DNA from: Albidovulum sediminicola
Lineage (GTDB): Bacteria > Pseudomonadota > Alphaproteobacteria > Rhodobacterales > Rhodobacteraceae
NCBI RefSeq assembly: GCF_025751575.1
Contig: NZ_JAOWLA010000005.1
Coordinates: 167,682-231,681, forward strand
DNA: 64,000 bases
Direction: 5' to 3'
Shown: piece by piece, positions 7,915 through 16,591 of the stretch
Numbering within the stretch: the first letter of the stretch is position 1
Layout: the number at the start of each line of letters is the position of its first letter
Notes under the pieces: generated by a model
Database searches by the model: none
The model's input: the letters and a program-made list of their open reading frames with translations, nothing else
Told to the model about the DNA's origin: nothing
Made by a program: the position numbers and the translations under genes

Positions 7915-8787
7915 ATGATCCCCGACCTTCCGATTCTGCCCAACCTGACCGACCCCCGCCTGACGCGGCGGGTCGCCGGCACCGATCAGACCGGCGCGGG
8001 CATCGAGATTTCGGTGGTGGAGGAGCGGCCGCTGACGATCTACCTGAATTCGCAGGAAATCGTGACCGCGATGACCATCGGGGATTATCCCGAATACCTG
8101 GCGCTCGGCTTTCTGCGCAATCAGGGGATGCTGAAGGCCGACGACGTGGTCACCGCCATCGACTTCGACGAGGAGATCGAGACGGTCGTGGTCCGCACCG
8201 GGCGCCAGACCTCCTATGAGGAGAAGGTGAAGAAGAAGACCCGTACCTCCGGCTGCGCGGTGGGCACGGTCTTCGGCGACATGATGGAGGGGCTCGAGGG
8301 CCTGACGCTTCCGGCAGTGGAGGTTCGCACAAGCTGGCTTTACGCGCTGGCGCATCAGATCAACACCACGCCCTCGCTTTACCTGGAGGCCGGGGCGATC
8401 CACGGCACCGTGCTGTGCGAGCGTGACCGGCCGCTGGTCTATATGGAGGACGTGGGCCGCCACAACGCCGTCGACAAGATCGCGGGCTTCCTCTTCCAGC
8501 ACCGCGTCCCGGCGTCCGACAAGATCCTTTACACGACCGGGCGGCTGACATCGGAGATGGTGATCAAGACGGCACTGATGGGAATTCCCGTGCTCGCCTC
8601 CCGCTCCGGCTTCACGGCCTGGGGGGTGGAGATCGCGCGACAGGTGGGGCTCACGCTGATTGGGCGGATGCGGGGCCAGCGCTTCGTCTGCCTTTCAGGG
8701 GAGGACCGGCTGGTGCGCGACGCCGACCCGGCAAGCGTCCCGGACGAGGGTCGCAAGCACCGCCGGAAAGGGGCCGGGGATGACTAG
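7915..8787 (+). CDS. fdhD: Formate dehydrogenase accessory sulfurtransferase FdhD
   Basis: 290 aa. FdhD moves sulfur from a cysteine desulfurase to the bis-MGD cofactor before insertion into formate dehydrogenase. Conserved blocks are visible: LALGFLRNQGML, the cysteine loop TRTSGCAVGT, YMEDVGRHNAVDK, YTTGRLTSEMVIK and GIPVLASRSGFTAWGVEIAR. The loop carries one cysteine rather than the CxxC known from E. coli FdhD, as in the related FdsC of Rhodobacter. The gene leads an fdhD-mobA-mobB-moeA operon with 4-8 base overlaps throughout, and is divergent from the DUF2478-tup operon, so cofactor maturation and tungstate import probably share a control region at 7808-7914. Confidence 0.95.
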   Translation: MIPDLPILPNLTDPRLTRRVAGTDQTGAGIEISVVEERPLTIYLNSQEIVTAMTIGDYPEYLALGFLRNQGMLKADDVVTAIDFDEEIETVVVRTGRQTSYEEKVKKKTRTSGCAVGTVFGDMMEGLEGLTLPAVEVRTSWLYALAHQINTTPSLYLEAGAIHGTVLCERDRPLVYMEDVGRHNAVDKIAGFLFQHRVPASDKILYTTGRLTSEMVIKTALMGIPVLASRSGFTAWGVEIARQVGLTLIGRMRGQRFVCLSGEDRLVRDADPASVPDEGRKHRRKGAGDD

Positions 8788-9385
8788 GCTTCCGGGCGTC
8801 ATCCTGGCGGGCGGGCGCGCGACCCGGATGGGGGGCGGCGACAAAGGCCTGCGCAGTGTCGCCGGGCGGCGGCTGCTGGACCGGGTCATCGACCGGCTCT
8901 CGCCTCAGTGCGATCCGCTGGCCATCAACGCCAACGGCGAACCCGCGCGGTTCGCCGACTACGGCCTGCCGGTCCTGCCCGACAGCCTGCCAGACTATCC
9001 CGGACCGCTTGCCGGTGTGCTGGCCGGGCTCGACTGGGCGGCGGATCTTGGTGCAGCGGCGATCGTGACGGTTGCCGCCGACACGCCGTTCTTCCCTGTT
9101 GATCTGGTGGTCCGGCTTCAGGCCGCCGCCGGACCCTCGGGCCTCGCGCTGGCCGCCAGCCGGGACGAGACAGGCAAGCTCTGGCAGCACCCGACCTTCG
9201 GCCTCTGGCCGGTGGCGCTGCGCGACGACCTGCGCGCGGCACTTGAGGGTGGGCTGCGCAAGATCGTCCTGTGGACCGAGCGCCATGGCGCGGGAACGGC
9301 GGAGTTCGCCTCGGACCCGTTCGACCCGTTCTTCAACATCAACACGCCCGAAGACATCGCCACCGCCGAGGGGCTTCTGGCATGA
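8780..9385 (+). CDS. mobA: Molybdenum cofactor guanylyltransferase MobA
   Basis: 201 aa. The nucleotidyltransferase signature LAGGRATRMGGGDKGL lies at residues 8-23, and a later conserved Asp in TVAADTPFFP binds the metal. MobA attaches GMP to the pyranopterin metal cofactor, giving the bis-MGD form used by formate dehydrogenase. The start at 8780 overlaps fdhD by 8 bases; the next gene overlaps the stop by 4. Length and motif order match MobA, and the context (fdhD, mobB, moeA) leaves little doubt. Confidence 0.93.
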   Translation: MTRLPGVILAGGRATRMGGGDKGLRSVAGRRLLDRVIDRLSPQCDPLAINANGEPARFADYGLPVLPDSLPDYPGPLAGVLAGLDWAADLGAAAIVTVAADTPFFPVDLVVRLQAAAGPSGLALAASRDETGKLWQHPTFGLWPVALRDDLRAALEGGLRKIVLWTERHGAGTAEFASDPFDPFFNINTPEDIATAEGLLA

Positions 9386-9915
9386 GGGTCTATGGCGTCA
9401 CCGGCTGGAAGAACTCTGGCAAGACGCATCTTATGGTCCGGCTGGTGGAGGAGATGACGCGCCGCGGCCTGACGGTTTCGACCGTCAAGCACGCGCATCA
9501 TGCCACCGACGTGGATCACCCCGGCCGTGACAGTTTCCGCCACAGAGAGGCCGGCGCACGGGAGGTCATCGTCGCCTCGCCCGGCCGCTGGGCAGTGATG
9601 CATGAGTTGCGCGGCAACGCCGAACCGACTCTGGCGGAGCTTCTGACCAAGCTCTCCCCCGCCGACCTGGTGCTGATCGAGGGCTACAAGCGCGAGGGCC
9701 ATCCCAAGATCGAGGCGCACCGCGCCGAGACCGGCCGCCCCCTGATCGCGCCGGGAAATCCCTCCATTCGCGCGGTCGCCTCGGACACGACGCCCGGTGG
9801 ACTGGACCGGCCGCTTTTTGATCTGGACGATACCGCGGGCATCACTGACTTCATCCTGCGTGAGGTGGGCTTGCCGACCGCGCAGGACCGCCGCGAAAGT
9901 GGACAAGATGAGTGA
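9382..9915 (+). CDS. mobB: Molybdopterin-guanine dinucleotide biosynthesis protein MobB
   Basis: 177 aa. Residues 1-20 (MRVYGVTGWKNSGKTHLMVR) contain a P-loop of the MobB type. Further conserved points are KHAHH, the DSFRHREAGAREV segment and LIEGYKREGHPKIE. MobB is a GTP-binding partner that assists MobA but is not strictly needed for MGD synthesis in E. coli. The start overlaps mobA (ATGA type), and the stop overlaps moeA by 8 bases, so all are co-translated. Confidence 0.93.
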   Translation: MRVYGVTGWKNSGKTHLMVRLVEEMTRRGLTVSTVKHAHHATDVDHPGRDSFRHREAGAREVIVASPGRWAVMHELRGNAEPTLAELLTKLSPADLVLIEGYKREGHPKIEAHRAETGRPLIAPGNPSIRAVASDTTPGGLDRPLFDLDDTAGITDFILREVGLPTAQDRRESGQDE

Positions 9916-11179
9916 CGGCCTGACACCCCCGCGCCTGCGCAACGACTGTTTCGCCATGCCCCAGGGCGTGGCCTGGGTGCCGGTCGAGGAGGCGCTGTCG
10001 CGGCTGCGCTCAGCGCTCACACCCGTCGTCGCGACGGAGCCGCTTAAGACGGCGCGGTCGGTGGGTCGGGTGCTGGCCGCCGACGCCGTCGCGCGCAGGG
10101 CGAATCCTCCCGCGGCGAACTCCGCCGTCGATGGCTATGGTTTTGCGCAAGCCACGACCGGCGCGGGTGTGCAGCGCCTGCCGCTGGTCGCGGGACGAGC
10201 GGCGGCGGGGCAGCCCTTTGACGGGGCGGTCCCGGTGGGCTCCGCCATCCGCATCCTGACCGGCGCCATCCTGCCCGAGGGCGTCGACACCGTCGTGCTT
10301 GAGGAAGACTGCGCCACCGATGGCGCTACCCTGGCCTTCGACGGCCCCGTCCGCCGTGGCGCCAACACCCGGAATGCGGGCGAGGATGTCATCGCGGGGG
10401 CCACCGCCCTGACCGCCGGCCGGCGTCTGACCCCGGCCGACCTCGCGCTGCTCTCGGCCCTCGGCATCGCGACGGTGGAGGTCCACCGCCCCCTGCGCGT
10501 CGCGGTCCTGTCCACGGGGGATGAGATCCTGGGCGACCCCGCCGCCGACGCCCGTCCCCATCAGATCTTCGACGCCAACCGGCCAATGCTTCTGGCGATG
10601 GCCGCGGCCTGGGGATGCGTTCCCGTCGATCTTGGTCATGCGAAAGACGCGCCCGAGGTCATCGCGGCCTGCCTCGATCGCGGCGCGCGGGAGGCGGACG
10701 TGATCCTGACCTCCGGCGGCGCCTCGGCAGGGGACGAGGACCACGTCTCCGCCCTTCTTCGGGCGCGGGGGCAACTGTCAAGCTGGCGGATCGCGATGAA
10801 GCCGGGCCGCCCGCTGGCGTTGGCGATGTGGGAGGGGGTGCCGGTCTTCGGCCTGCCTGGCAATCCCGTCGCGGCCTTCGTCTGCGCGCTGATCTTCGCG
10901 CGGCCCGCATTCGCGGCGATGTCCGGTGAGGGCTGGCGCAGCCCCCTCGCGTTCACGGTTCCGGCCGCCTTTTCGAAGCGCAAAAAGGCCGGGCGGCGCG
11001 AATACCTGCGCGCAAGGCTTGACGCGGCGGGCCGGGCGGAGGTCTTCGCCTCCGAAGGATCGGGCCGGATCAGCGGGCTGAGCTGGGCCGCGGGGTTGGT
11101 CGAACTTCCCGATGACGCGGCAGAGATCGCCCCCGGCGATCCGGTCCGCTACCTGCCCTTCGCGGGCTTCGGCCTCTAG
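9908..11179 (+). CDS. moeA: Molybdopterin molybdenumtransferase MoeA
   Basis: 423 aa, the usual MoeA size. The N-terminal domain has the NSAVDGYGF motif, domain 3 (MogA-like) has VLSTGDEI, then TSGGASAGDEDHV and the FGLPGNPVAAFVC loop, followed by the small C-terminal beta domain. MoeA inserts the oxyanion into adenylylated pyranopterin. The beginning MSDGLTPPRLRND was chosen because it overlaps mobB by 8 bases. It is the last gene of the fdhD-mobA-mobB-moeA unit and converges with the TusA-like gene. Whether this copy is specialised for tungsten cannot be read from the sequence. Confidence 0.94.
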   Translation: MSDGLTPPRLRNDCFAMPQGVAWVPVEEALSRLRSALTPVVATEPLKTARSVGRVLAADAVARRANPPAANSAVDGYGFAQATTGAGVQRLPLVAGRAAAGQPFDGAVPVGSAIRILTGAILPEGVDTVVLEEDCATDGATLAFDGPVRRGANTRNAGEDVIAGATALTAGRRLTPADLALLSALGIATVEVHRPLRVAVLSTGDEILGDPAADARPHQIFDANRPMLLAMAAAWGCVPVDLGHAKDAPEVIAACLDRGAREADVILTSGGASAGDEDHVSALLRARGQLSSWRIAMKPGRPLALAMWEGVPVFGLPGNPVAAFVCALIFARPAFAAMSGEGWRSPLAFTVPAAFSKRKKAGRREYLRARLDAAGRAEVFASEGSGRISGLSWAAGLVELPDDAAEIAPGDPVRYLPFAGFGL

Positions 11180-11182
11180 CCG

Positions 11183-11410
11183 TCAGGCGCGGCGGATCAG
11201 GTAGACCTGCGCCGCGCCTTCGTCGGCGGTGGCCACAAGCGCATGACCTGCCTCGGCGCAGAAATGCGGAACGTCGATCACGGCGGCGGGGTCCGTCGCC
11301 ACCAGCCGCAGCACCGCGCCGGGCGCCATACCGGCCAGACGCTTGCGCGCCTTGAGCACCGGCAGCGGGCACAAGAGCCCCGTCGCGTCGATTTCCTGAT
11401 CCCAGTCCAT
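11183..11410 (-). CDS. TusA family sulfurtransferase-like protein
   Basis: 75 aa. MDWDQEIDATGLLCPLPVLK shows the TusA/SirA hallmark, CPxP with the active-site cysteine at about residue 15. The single small alpha/beta domain matches the family. I use ATG 11410; an upstream TTG (11428) would add six residues. TusA-like proteins relay persulfide sulfur; next to fdhD, mob and moe genes it could supply sulfur to FdhD or to the pterin dithiolene. That link is inference. It is divergent from the formate dehydrogenase structural genes. Confidence 0.85.
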   Translation of the reverse strand: MDWDQEIDATGLLCPLPVLKARKRLAGMAPGAVLRLVATDPAAVIDVPHFCAEAGHALVATADEGAAQVYLIRRA

Positions 11411-11547
11411 GACGCAGGAGATATGCAAAGCCGCGCAGTCTGTCCATTGATCTTCCGCTTGCCGTGAGAGGATATTTTACTGGGAAACGCGGGTTATGAT
11501 CGGTATTTTCTATCGGGCAACGGGAATCGCGCATTGATTGAACCCTT

Positions 11548-11562
11548 GTAGTCTGAAACTAC
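11548..11562. promoter_or_regulatory. Inverted repeat upstream of formate dehydrogenase genes
   Basis: GTAGT-N5-ACTAC is a perfect 5-bp dyad 52 bases before the fdhB start, in the 204-bp divergent region between the TusA-like gene and fdhB. Its size fits a dimeric regulator half-site pair, but no regulator gene lies next to it, so function is unproven. Confidence 0.35.
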
Positions 11563-11614
11563 GACCCGGACGGCACTGGCCCCGAGGGGCGTTGAAACGA
11601 ACGGAAAGACGGTC

Positions 11615-13300
11615 ATGGCACTGGACGACAAGAACGGGGTCTGGAAATCCGGCAAGGGTCGCGGGCGCAAGACGCCCAAGGGCCGGCAGCTTGAGGACCA
11701 GGCCTGGGACGAGGTGCGGGCACTGCTGGGCGACGGGCCGCGGCGGCGCGATCTGCTGATCGAGTACCTTCACCGCATCCAGGATAGCTATGGCCACCTG
11801 TCGGCCGCGCATCTGCGCGCGCTCTCCGAGGAACTGCGCACCGGCATGGCAGAGATCTGGGAGGTCGCGACCTTCTACGCCCATTTCGACCCGGTGCGCG
11901 AAGGCGAGACCCCGCCGCCCGACCTGACCATCCGCGTCTGTGAATCGCTTTCGTGCGAGCTGGCCGGCTCCGAGGCGCTGATCGCCGCGCTTGAAAGCGG
12001 CATGGACCCGGCCAAGATCCGCGTTCTGCGCGCGCCCTGCATGGGCCGCTGCGACACCGCGCCGGTGCTGGAGATCGGGCACAAGCATATCGACAACGCC
12101 ACGCCTGAAAAGGTCGAGGCCGCGCTGGCCAAGGGCGATTTTCACGCCGAGATCCCGGACTACGAAACGCTTGACGCCTACCGCGCAGCGGGTGGCTACG
12201 CGCGCCTGGCCGACCTGCGCGCGGGCGGCAACTGGGAAGAGGTGCAGACGACGGTCCTGGCCTCCGGTCTTCGGGGCCTGGGCGGCGCGGGTTTTCCCTC
12301 GGGCCGCAAATGGGGCTTCGTGCGCGCCAACGCCGGTCCGCGCTACCTGGCCGTCAATGGCGACGAGGGCGAGCCGGGGACGTTCAAGGACCGCTACTAC
12401 CTCGAACGCACGCCGCACCTGATGCTGGAGGGCATGCTGATCGCCGCCTGGGCGGTCGAGGCCGAGCGCTGCTTCATCTACATGCGCGACGAATACCCCG
12501 CCGTCCTGCACATCCTCGCGACTGAGATCGCGGCGCTTGAGGCGGCCGGGATCGTCACGCCGGGCTTTATCGAACTGCGCCGCGGCGCGGGCGCCTATAT
12601 CTGCGGCGAAGAAAGCGCGATGATCGAATCGATCGAGGGCAAGCGCGGCATCCCGCGCCAGCGCCCGCCCTATGTCGCGGCCGTCGGCATCTTCGACCGC
12701 CCGACGCTGGTCCACAACGTCGAAACGCTTCACTGGATCGCGCGCATCCTGCGCGAGGGGCCTGAAATCCTGTCCTCGACCGAGAAGAACGGCCGCAAGG
12801 GCCTGCGCTCCTACTCCGTCTCGGGGCGGGTGGCGAAGCCGGGGGTCTACCTGCTGCCGGCCGGCTCCACGATCACCGACATCATCGCGGCCTGCGGCGG
12901 CATGGCCGAGGGCCACACGTTCAAGGCCTACCAACCGGGCGGCCCGTCCTCGGGCCTTCTGCCGGCCTCGATGTCGGACGTGCCGCTCGACTTCGACACG
13001 CTGCAACCGCATGGCACCTTCATCGGCTCGGCCGCCGTCGTCGTCCTATCGGACAAGGACAGCGCCAAGCAGGCCGCGCTGAACATGCTGCGCTTCTTCG
13101 AAAGCGAAAGCTGCGGCCAGTGCACGCCCTGCCGGGTCGGTTGCGAGAAGGCGGTCAAGCTGATGCAGGCCGACCGCTGGGACCGCGACCTGCTGGAGGA
13201 CCTGTGCCAGGTGATGGGCGACGCCTCCATCTGCGGCCTGGGCCAGGCCGCCCCGAACCCGATCCGCCTGACCATGAAACATTTCCCGGAAGAGGTCTGA
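11615..13300 (+). CDS. fdh1B: NAD-dependent formate dehydrogenase beta subunit, fused NuoE/NuoF type
   Basis: 561 aa. Residues about 25-180 form a NuoE/FdsG-like thioredoxin fold with [2Fe-2S] ligands Cys109, Cys114, Cys142 and Cys146. The rest is NuoF/FdsB-like: FMN loop GLGGAGFPSGRKW, NAD-binding GDEGEPGTFKDR and GAGAYICGEESA, then a [4Fe-4S] site SCGQCTPC (Cys500, 503, 506) with Cys540. The subunit passes formate-derived electrons from the alpha subunit to NAD+ in the cytoplasm. In Rhodobacter capsulatus FdsG and FdsB are separate; this fused two-subunit form matches tungsten FDH1 of Methylorubrum extorquens. One base separates it from the alpha gene. Confidence 0.93.
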   Translation: MALDDKNGVWKSGKGRGRKTPKGRQLEDQAWDEVRALLGDGPRRRDLLIEYLHRIQDSYGHLSAAHLRALSEELRTGMAEIWEVATFYAHFDPVREGETPPPDLTIRVCESLSCELAGSEALIAALESGMDPAKIRVLRAPCMGRCDTAPVLEIGHKHIDNATPEKVEAALAKGDFHAEIPDYETLDAYRAAGGYARLADLRAGGNWEEVQTTVLASGLRGLGGAGFPSGRKWGFVRANAGPRYLAVNGDEGEPGTFKDRYYLERTPHLMLEGMLIAAWAVEAERCFIYMRDEYPAVLHILATEIAALEAAGIVTPGFIELRRGAGAYICGEESAMIESIEGKRGIPRQRPPYVAAVGIFDRPTLVHNVETLHWIARILREGPEILSSTEKNGRKGLRSYSVSGRVAKPGVYLLPAGSTITDIIAACGGMAEGHTFKAYQPGGPSSGLLPASMSDVPLDFDTLQPHGTFIGSAAVVVLSDKDSAKQAALNMLRFFESESCGQCTPCRVGCEKAVKLMQADRWDRDLLEDLCQVMGDASICGLGQAAPNPIRLTMKHFPEEV

Positions 13301-13301
13301 C

Positions 13302-16061
13302 ATGACCGACGCGATCAAGTTCACCCTCGACGGCCGCGAAGTTTCCGCCGCCCCCGGAGAGACCATCTGGGAAGTCGCCAAGCGTGAAGGCACGACCATC
13401 CCGCATCTGTGCCACAAAGACCAGAAGGGCTACCGCCCCGACGGCAACTGCCGCGCCTGCGTGGTAGAAGTAGAGGGCGAGCGGGTTCTGGCCGCCTCCT
13501 GCTGCCGCAACCCGTCGAACGGGATGGTGGTCAAGACCGACAGCACCCGCGCGAAGAAATCGCGCGAGATGGTCATGGAGCTTTTGCTGGCCGACCAGCC
13601 CGAGCAGGCCCGCGCGCATGACAAGTCCGCGCATCTGTGGGACATGGCCGAGGCCAACGGCGTCTCCGACAGCCGCTTCCCGAAGTTGGAGCGCGAGCGT
13701 ATCCCGCTTCTGGACGACAGCCACGTCGCGATGCGCGTCAACCTTGATGCCTGCATTCAGTGCGGCCTTTGCGTCCGCGCCTGCCGCGAGGTTCAGGTCA
13801 ACGACGTGATCGGCATGGCGGGCCGTGGGCCCGACGCCTACCCGGTCTTCGACATGGCCGACCCGATGGGCCAATCGACCTGCGTGGCCTGCGGCGAATG
13901 CGTGCAGGCCTGCCCGACGGGCGCGCTGATGCCCGCGACCGTGGTCGATGCCGAGCAGGTCGGCGACCGCGCCGATTTCGACAAGGAAGTCACCTCGATC
14001 TGCCCGTTCTGCGGCGTGGGCTGTCAGGTCTCGCTCAAGGTCAAGGACGGCAAGGTCAAATATGTCGAGGGCATCAACGGCCCCGCGAACGAAGGCCGGC
14101 TTTGCGTCAAGGGCCGCTTCGGCTTCGACTACATCCACCACCCGCACCGCCTGACCAAACCGCTGATCCGCCGCGCGGACGCGCCCGCCAAGGGTTTGAA
14201 CGTCGATCCGGGCAACTGGTCCGAGTTCTTCCGCGAAGCGAGTTGGGAAGAGGCGCTGGACTTTGCCGCCGGCGGGCTGAAAGGCTTGGCCGAGGCGAAC
14301 GGCGGCCGCGCCGTCGCGGGCTTCGGCTCGGCCAAATGCTCGAACGAGGAAGCCTATCTGTTCCAGAAGTTCATCCGCCAGGGCTTCGGCCACAACAACG
14401 TCGACCACTGCACGCGGCTCTGCCACGCCTCCTCGGTCGCGGCGCTGCTTGAGAACGTGGGCTCCGGCGCGGTCTCGGCGACCTTCAACGAGATCGAGAA
14501 TGCCGACGTCGCCATCGTCATCGGCTGCAACCCGATCGAGAACCACCCTGTCGCCGCCACCTACTTCAAGCAGTTCACCAAGCGCGGCGGCAAGCTGATC
14601 GTCATGGACCCGCGCGGCGTCGGCCTGCGCCGCTTCGCGACGCATATGCTGAAGTTCCGCCCCGGCGCGGACGTGTCGATGCTGAACGCGATCATGAACG
14701 TGATCGTCGAGGAAGGGCTTTACGACCGCCAGTACATCGAGGCCTATACCGAGAACTGGGAGGCCGAGAAGGCACACCTAGCGAACTTCACGCCCGAGAA
14801 GATGGAATCGATCTGCGGCATCCCCGCCGAACAGCTCCGCCAGGTCGCGCGCGACTTCGCCACCGCGAAGGCCGGCATGATCTTCTGGGGCATGGGGGTT
14901 TCGCAGCACATCCACGGCACCGACAACTCCCGCTGCCTGATCTCGCTTGCGCTGATGTGCGGCCATGTCGGGCGCCCCGGTGCAGGCCTCCACCCGCTGC
15001 GCGGCCAGAACAACGTGCAGGGCGCGTCCGACGCGGGCCTTATCCCGATGTTCCTGCCGGACTACCAGACGGTCACGGACGACTCGATCCGCGCCAAGTT
15101 CACAGGCGTCTGGGGATCGGACGACTTCTCGAACGAGAAGGGGCTCACGGTGACGGAGATCCTCGATGCCGTCCATCACGGCGACATCAAGGGCATGTAT
15201 ATTCTGGGCGAAAACCCGGCGATGTCCGACCCCGACCTGAACCACGCGCGCGAGGCGCTGGGGATGCTGAAGCATCTGGTGGTGCAGGACATCTTCCTGA
15301 CCGAAACCGCGAACTACGCCGACGTGATCCTGCCCGCCGCCGCCTTCTATGAAAAGAACGGCACGGTCACGAACACCAACCGGCAGGTGCAGATGGGCCG
15401 GGCCGCCGCCACGCCCCCGGGCGAGGCGCGCGAGGATTGGTCGATCACCGTCGATCTGGCGAACCGCATCGGGCTGGGCTGGACCTACAGCCACCCGTCC
15501 GAGGTGTTCGCCGAGATGAAGCAGACGATGAAGTCGCTCGACAACATCACCTGGGACCGGCTGGAGAACGAAGGCGCGGTGACCTACCCGTCGCTGTCGC
15601 CCGAAGACCCCGGCCAGCCCATCGTCTTCGGCACGGGCTTCCCCCGCGCGGGCGGCCGGGCGAAGTTCACGCCGGCCTCGGTCATCTCGCCTGCGGAACT
15701 GCCCGACGCGGACTACCCGATGATCATGACCACCGGCCGGCAGTTGGAACACTGGCATACCGGGTCGATGACCCGCCGTTCCAAGGTTCTGGACGCGGTG
15801 GAGCCGGAAGCCAACTGCTCGCTCCACCCCGACACGCTGAGGCGGCTGGGCGTCGAGCCGGGCGGGCGTGTCAAGCTCTCCACCCGCCGGGGGGAGATCG
15901 AGATCATGGCGCGCGCCGACCGGGCGATCGCCGAGGATATGGTCTTTGTCCCCTTCGCCTATGTCGAGGCGGCGGCGAACATCCTGACCAACCCGCAACT
16001 TGACCCCTATGGCAAGATCCCGGAGTTCAAGTTCGCGGCCGTCCGCGTGACAGCCGCCTGA
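13302..16061 (+). CDS. fdh1A: Formate dehydrogenase alpha (catalytic) subunit
   Basis: 919 aa. An N-terminal [2Fe-2S] ferredoxin-like domain (Cys37, Cys50, Cys53, Cys67) is followed by a NuoG-like His/Cys segment, two [4Fe-4S] sites (CIQCGLCVRAC, CVACGECVQAC) and a further site starting CPFCGVGC. The molybdopterin oxidoreductase domain fills the rest. The metal-ligating residue is Cys374 in RLCHASSV, where E. coli FDH-H has selenocysteine; the following His is the usual active-site histidine. It oxidises formate to CO2 at a bis-MGD metal centre. No gene for the small FdsD subunit follows; a strong terminator comes 20 bases after the stop. Tungsten rather than molybdenum is inferred from tupABC nearby. 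Confidence 0.95.
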   Translation: MTDAIKFTLDGREVSAAPGETIWEVAKREGTTIPHLCHKDQKGYRPDGNCRACVVEVEGERVLAASCCRNPSNGMVVKTDSTRAKKSREMVMELLLADQPEQARAHDKSAHLWDMAEANGVSDSRFPKLERERIPLLDDSHVAMRVNLDACIQCGLCVRACREVQVNDVIGMAGRGPDAYPVFDMADPMGQSTCVACGECVQACPTGALMPATVVDAEQVGDRADFDKEVTSICPFCGVGCQVSLKVKDGKVKYVEGINGPANEGRLCVKGRFGFDYIHHPHRLTKPLIRRADAPAKGLNVDPGNWSEFFREASWEEALDFAAGGLKGLAEANGGRAVAGFGSAKCSNEEAYLFQKFIRQGFGHNNVDHCTRLCHASSVAALLENVGSGAVSATFNEIENADVAIVIGCNPIENHPVAATYFKQFTKRGGKLIVMDPRGVGLRRFATHMLKFRPGADVSMLNAIMNVIVEEGLYDRQYIEAYTENWEAEKAHLANFTPEKMESICGIPAEQLRQVARDFATAKAGMIFWGMGVSQHIHGTDNSRCLISLALMCGHVGRPGAGLHPLRGQNNVQGASDAGLIPMFLPDYQTVTDDSIRAKFTGVWGSDDFSNEKGLTVTEILDAVHHGDIKGMYILGENPAMSDPDLNHAREALGMLKHLVVQDIFLTETANYADVILPAAAFYEKNGTVTNTNRQVQMGRAAATPPGEAREDWSITVDLANRIGLGWTYSHPSEVFAEMKQTMKSLDNITWDRLENEGAVTYPSLSPEDPGQPIVFGTGFPRAGGRAKFTPASVISPAELPDADYPMIMTTGRQLEHWHTGSMTRRSKVLDAVEPEANCSLHPDTLRRLGVEPGGRVKLSTRRGEIEIMARADRAIAEDMVFVPFAYVEAAANILTNPQLDPYGKIPEFKFAAVRVTAA

Positions 16062-16080
16062 ACGAAGGTCCCCTGAACGA

Positions 16081-16110
16081 AGGGCCGCCGGAAACGGCGG
16101 CCCTTTTTCT
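16081..16110 (+). terminator. Rho-independent terminator after formate dehydrogenase operon
   Basis: A perfect 10-bp GC-rich stem (AGGGCCGCCG / CGGCGGCCCT) with a GAAA loop is followed by a TTTTTCTTT tract. It begins 20 bases after the alpha-subunit stop and would end the fdh1BA transcript; the T-run on only one side shows its direction. Confidence 0.9.
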
Positions 16111-16117
16111 TTCCGCT

Positions 16118-16504
16118 CTAGCGGTCGCGGCGCGACCAGGCCCGGGGACGGCGGTTCTCACAAAGCCCCTGGGCGTGGCCGGCGGTGATGCCGCCCGCCT
16201 TGGCGCCTAGGACGAAAAGCCCGGTCTTGCGCGCCGACTGCGTGGGATCGAGCGAGAAGGAGACCCCCTCCCCCGCCCGGCGCTTCGGGTCGGAGGTCCG
16301 GTAGACGATCTGGGTCGGGTTCAGATGCAGAACCCGGATCGCGTAATCCCCCGCCGCGCACCAGAAGTCGGCCGGCCCCGCCGGGCCGCGCCAGTTCACG
16401 ACAAAGCCATCGCCCTCCGGCTGGACCACCAGCCCGTTCTGGGCGGTGAAGGCCTGGGCAGGCGCGGTGACGGTCAGGGCTAGGGCAAAGGCGATGGGGC
16501 GCAT
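16118..16504 (-). CDS. Exported hypothetical protein
   Basis: 128 aa with an N-terminal signal peptide (MRPIAFALALTVTAPAQAF). The mature part has two or three cysteines (WCAAGDYAIRV, GLCENRR) that could form one disulfide, and ends in a basic tail (RRPRAWSRRDR). I do not recognise a family. A typical Rhodobacteraceae small periplasmic protein is a fair description. It stands alone between the fdh terminator and the glycosylase gene, and transcribes toward the terminator. Confidence 0.7.
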   Translation of the reverse strand: MRPIAFALALTVTAPAQAFTAQNGLVVQPEGDGFVVNWRGPAGPADFWCAAGDYAIRVLHLNPTQIVYRTSDPKRRAGEGVSFSLDPTQSARKTGLFVLGAKAGGITAGHAQGLCENRRPRAWSRRDR

Positions 16505-16591
16505 GGGGTTGCCTTTCGATTGGGTAGGCCCAAGATAGTTGCTGGTGCAGAAAAGCCAAGCGTGCGGCGGGAATGCCGCTATTAAGGATCG

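Noticed and set aside
13155..15998. Two long open frames on the minus strand opposite the formate dehydrogenase alpha gene
   Set aside because: Pure shadow frames of a clearly coding gene; composition is low-complexity with no domain.
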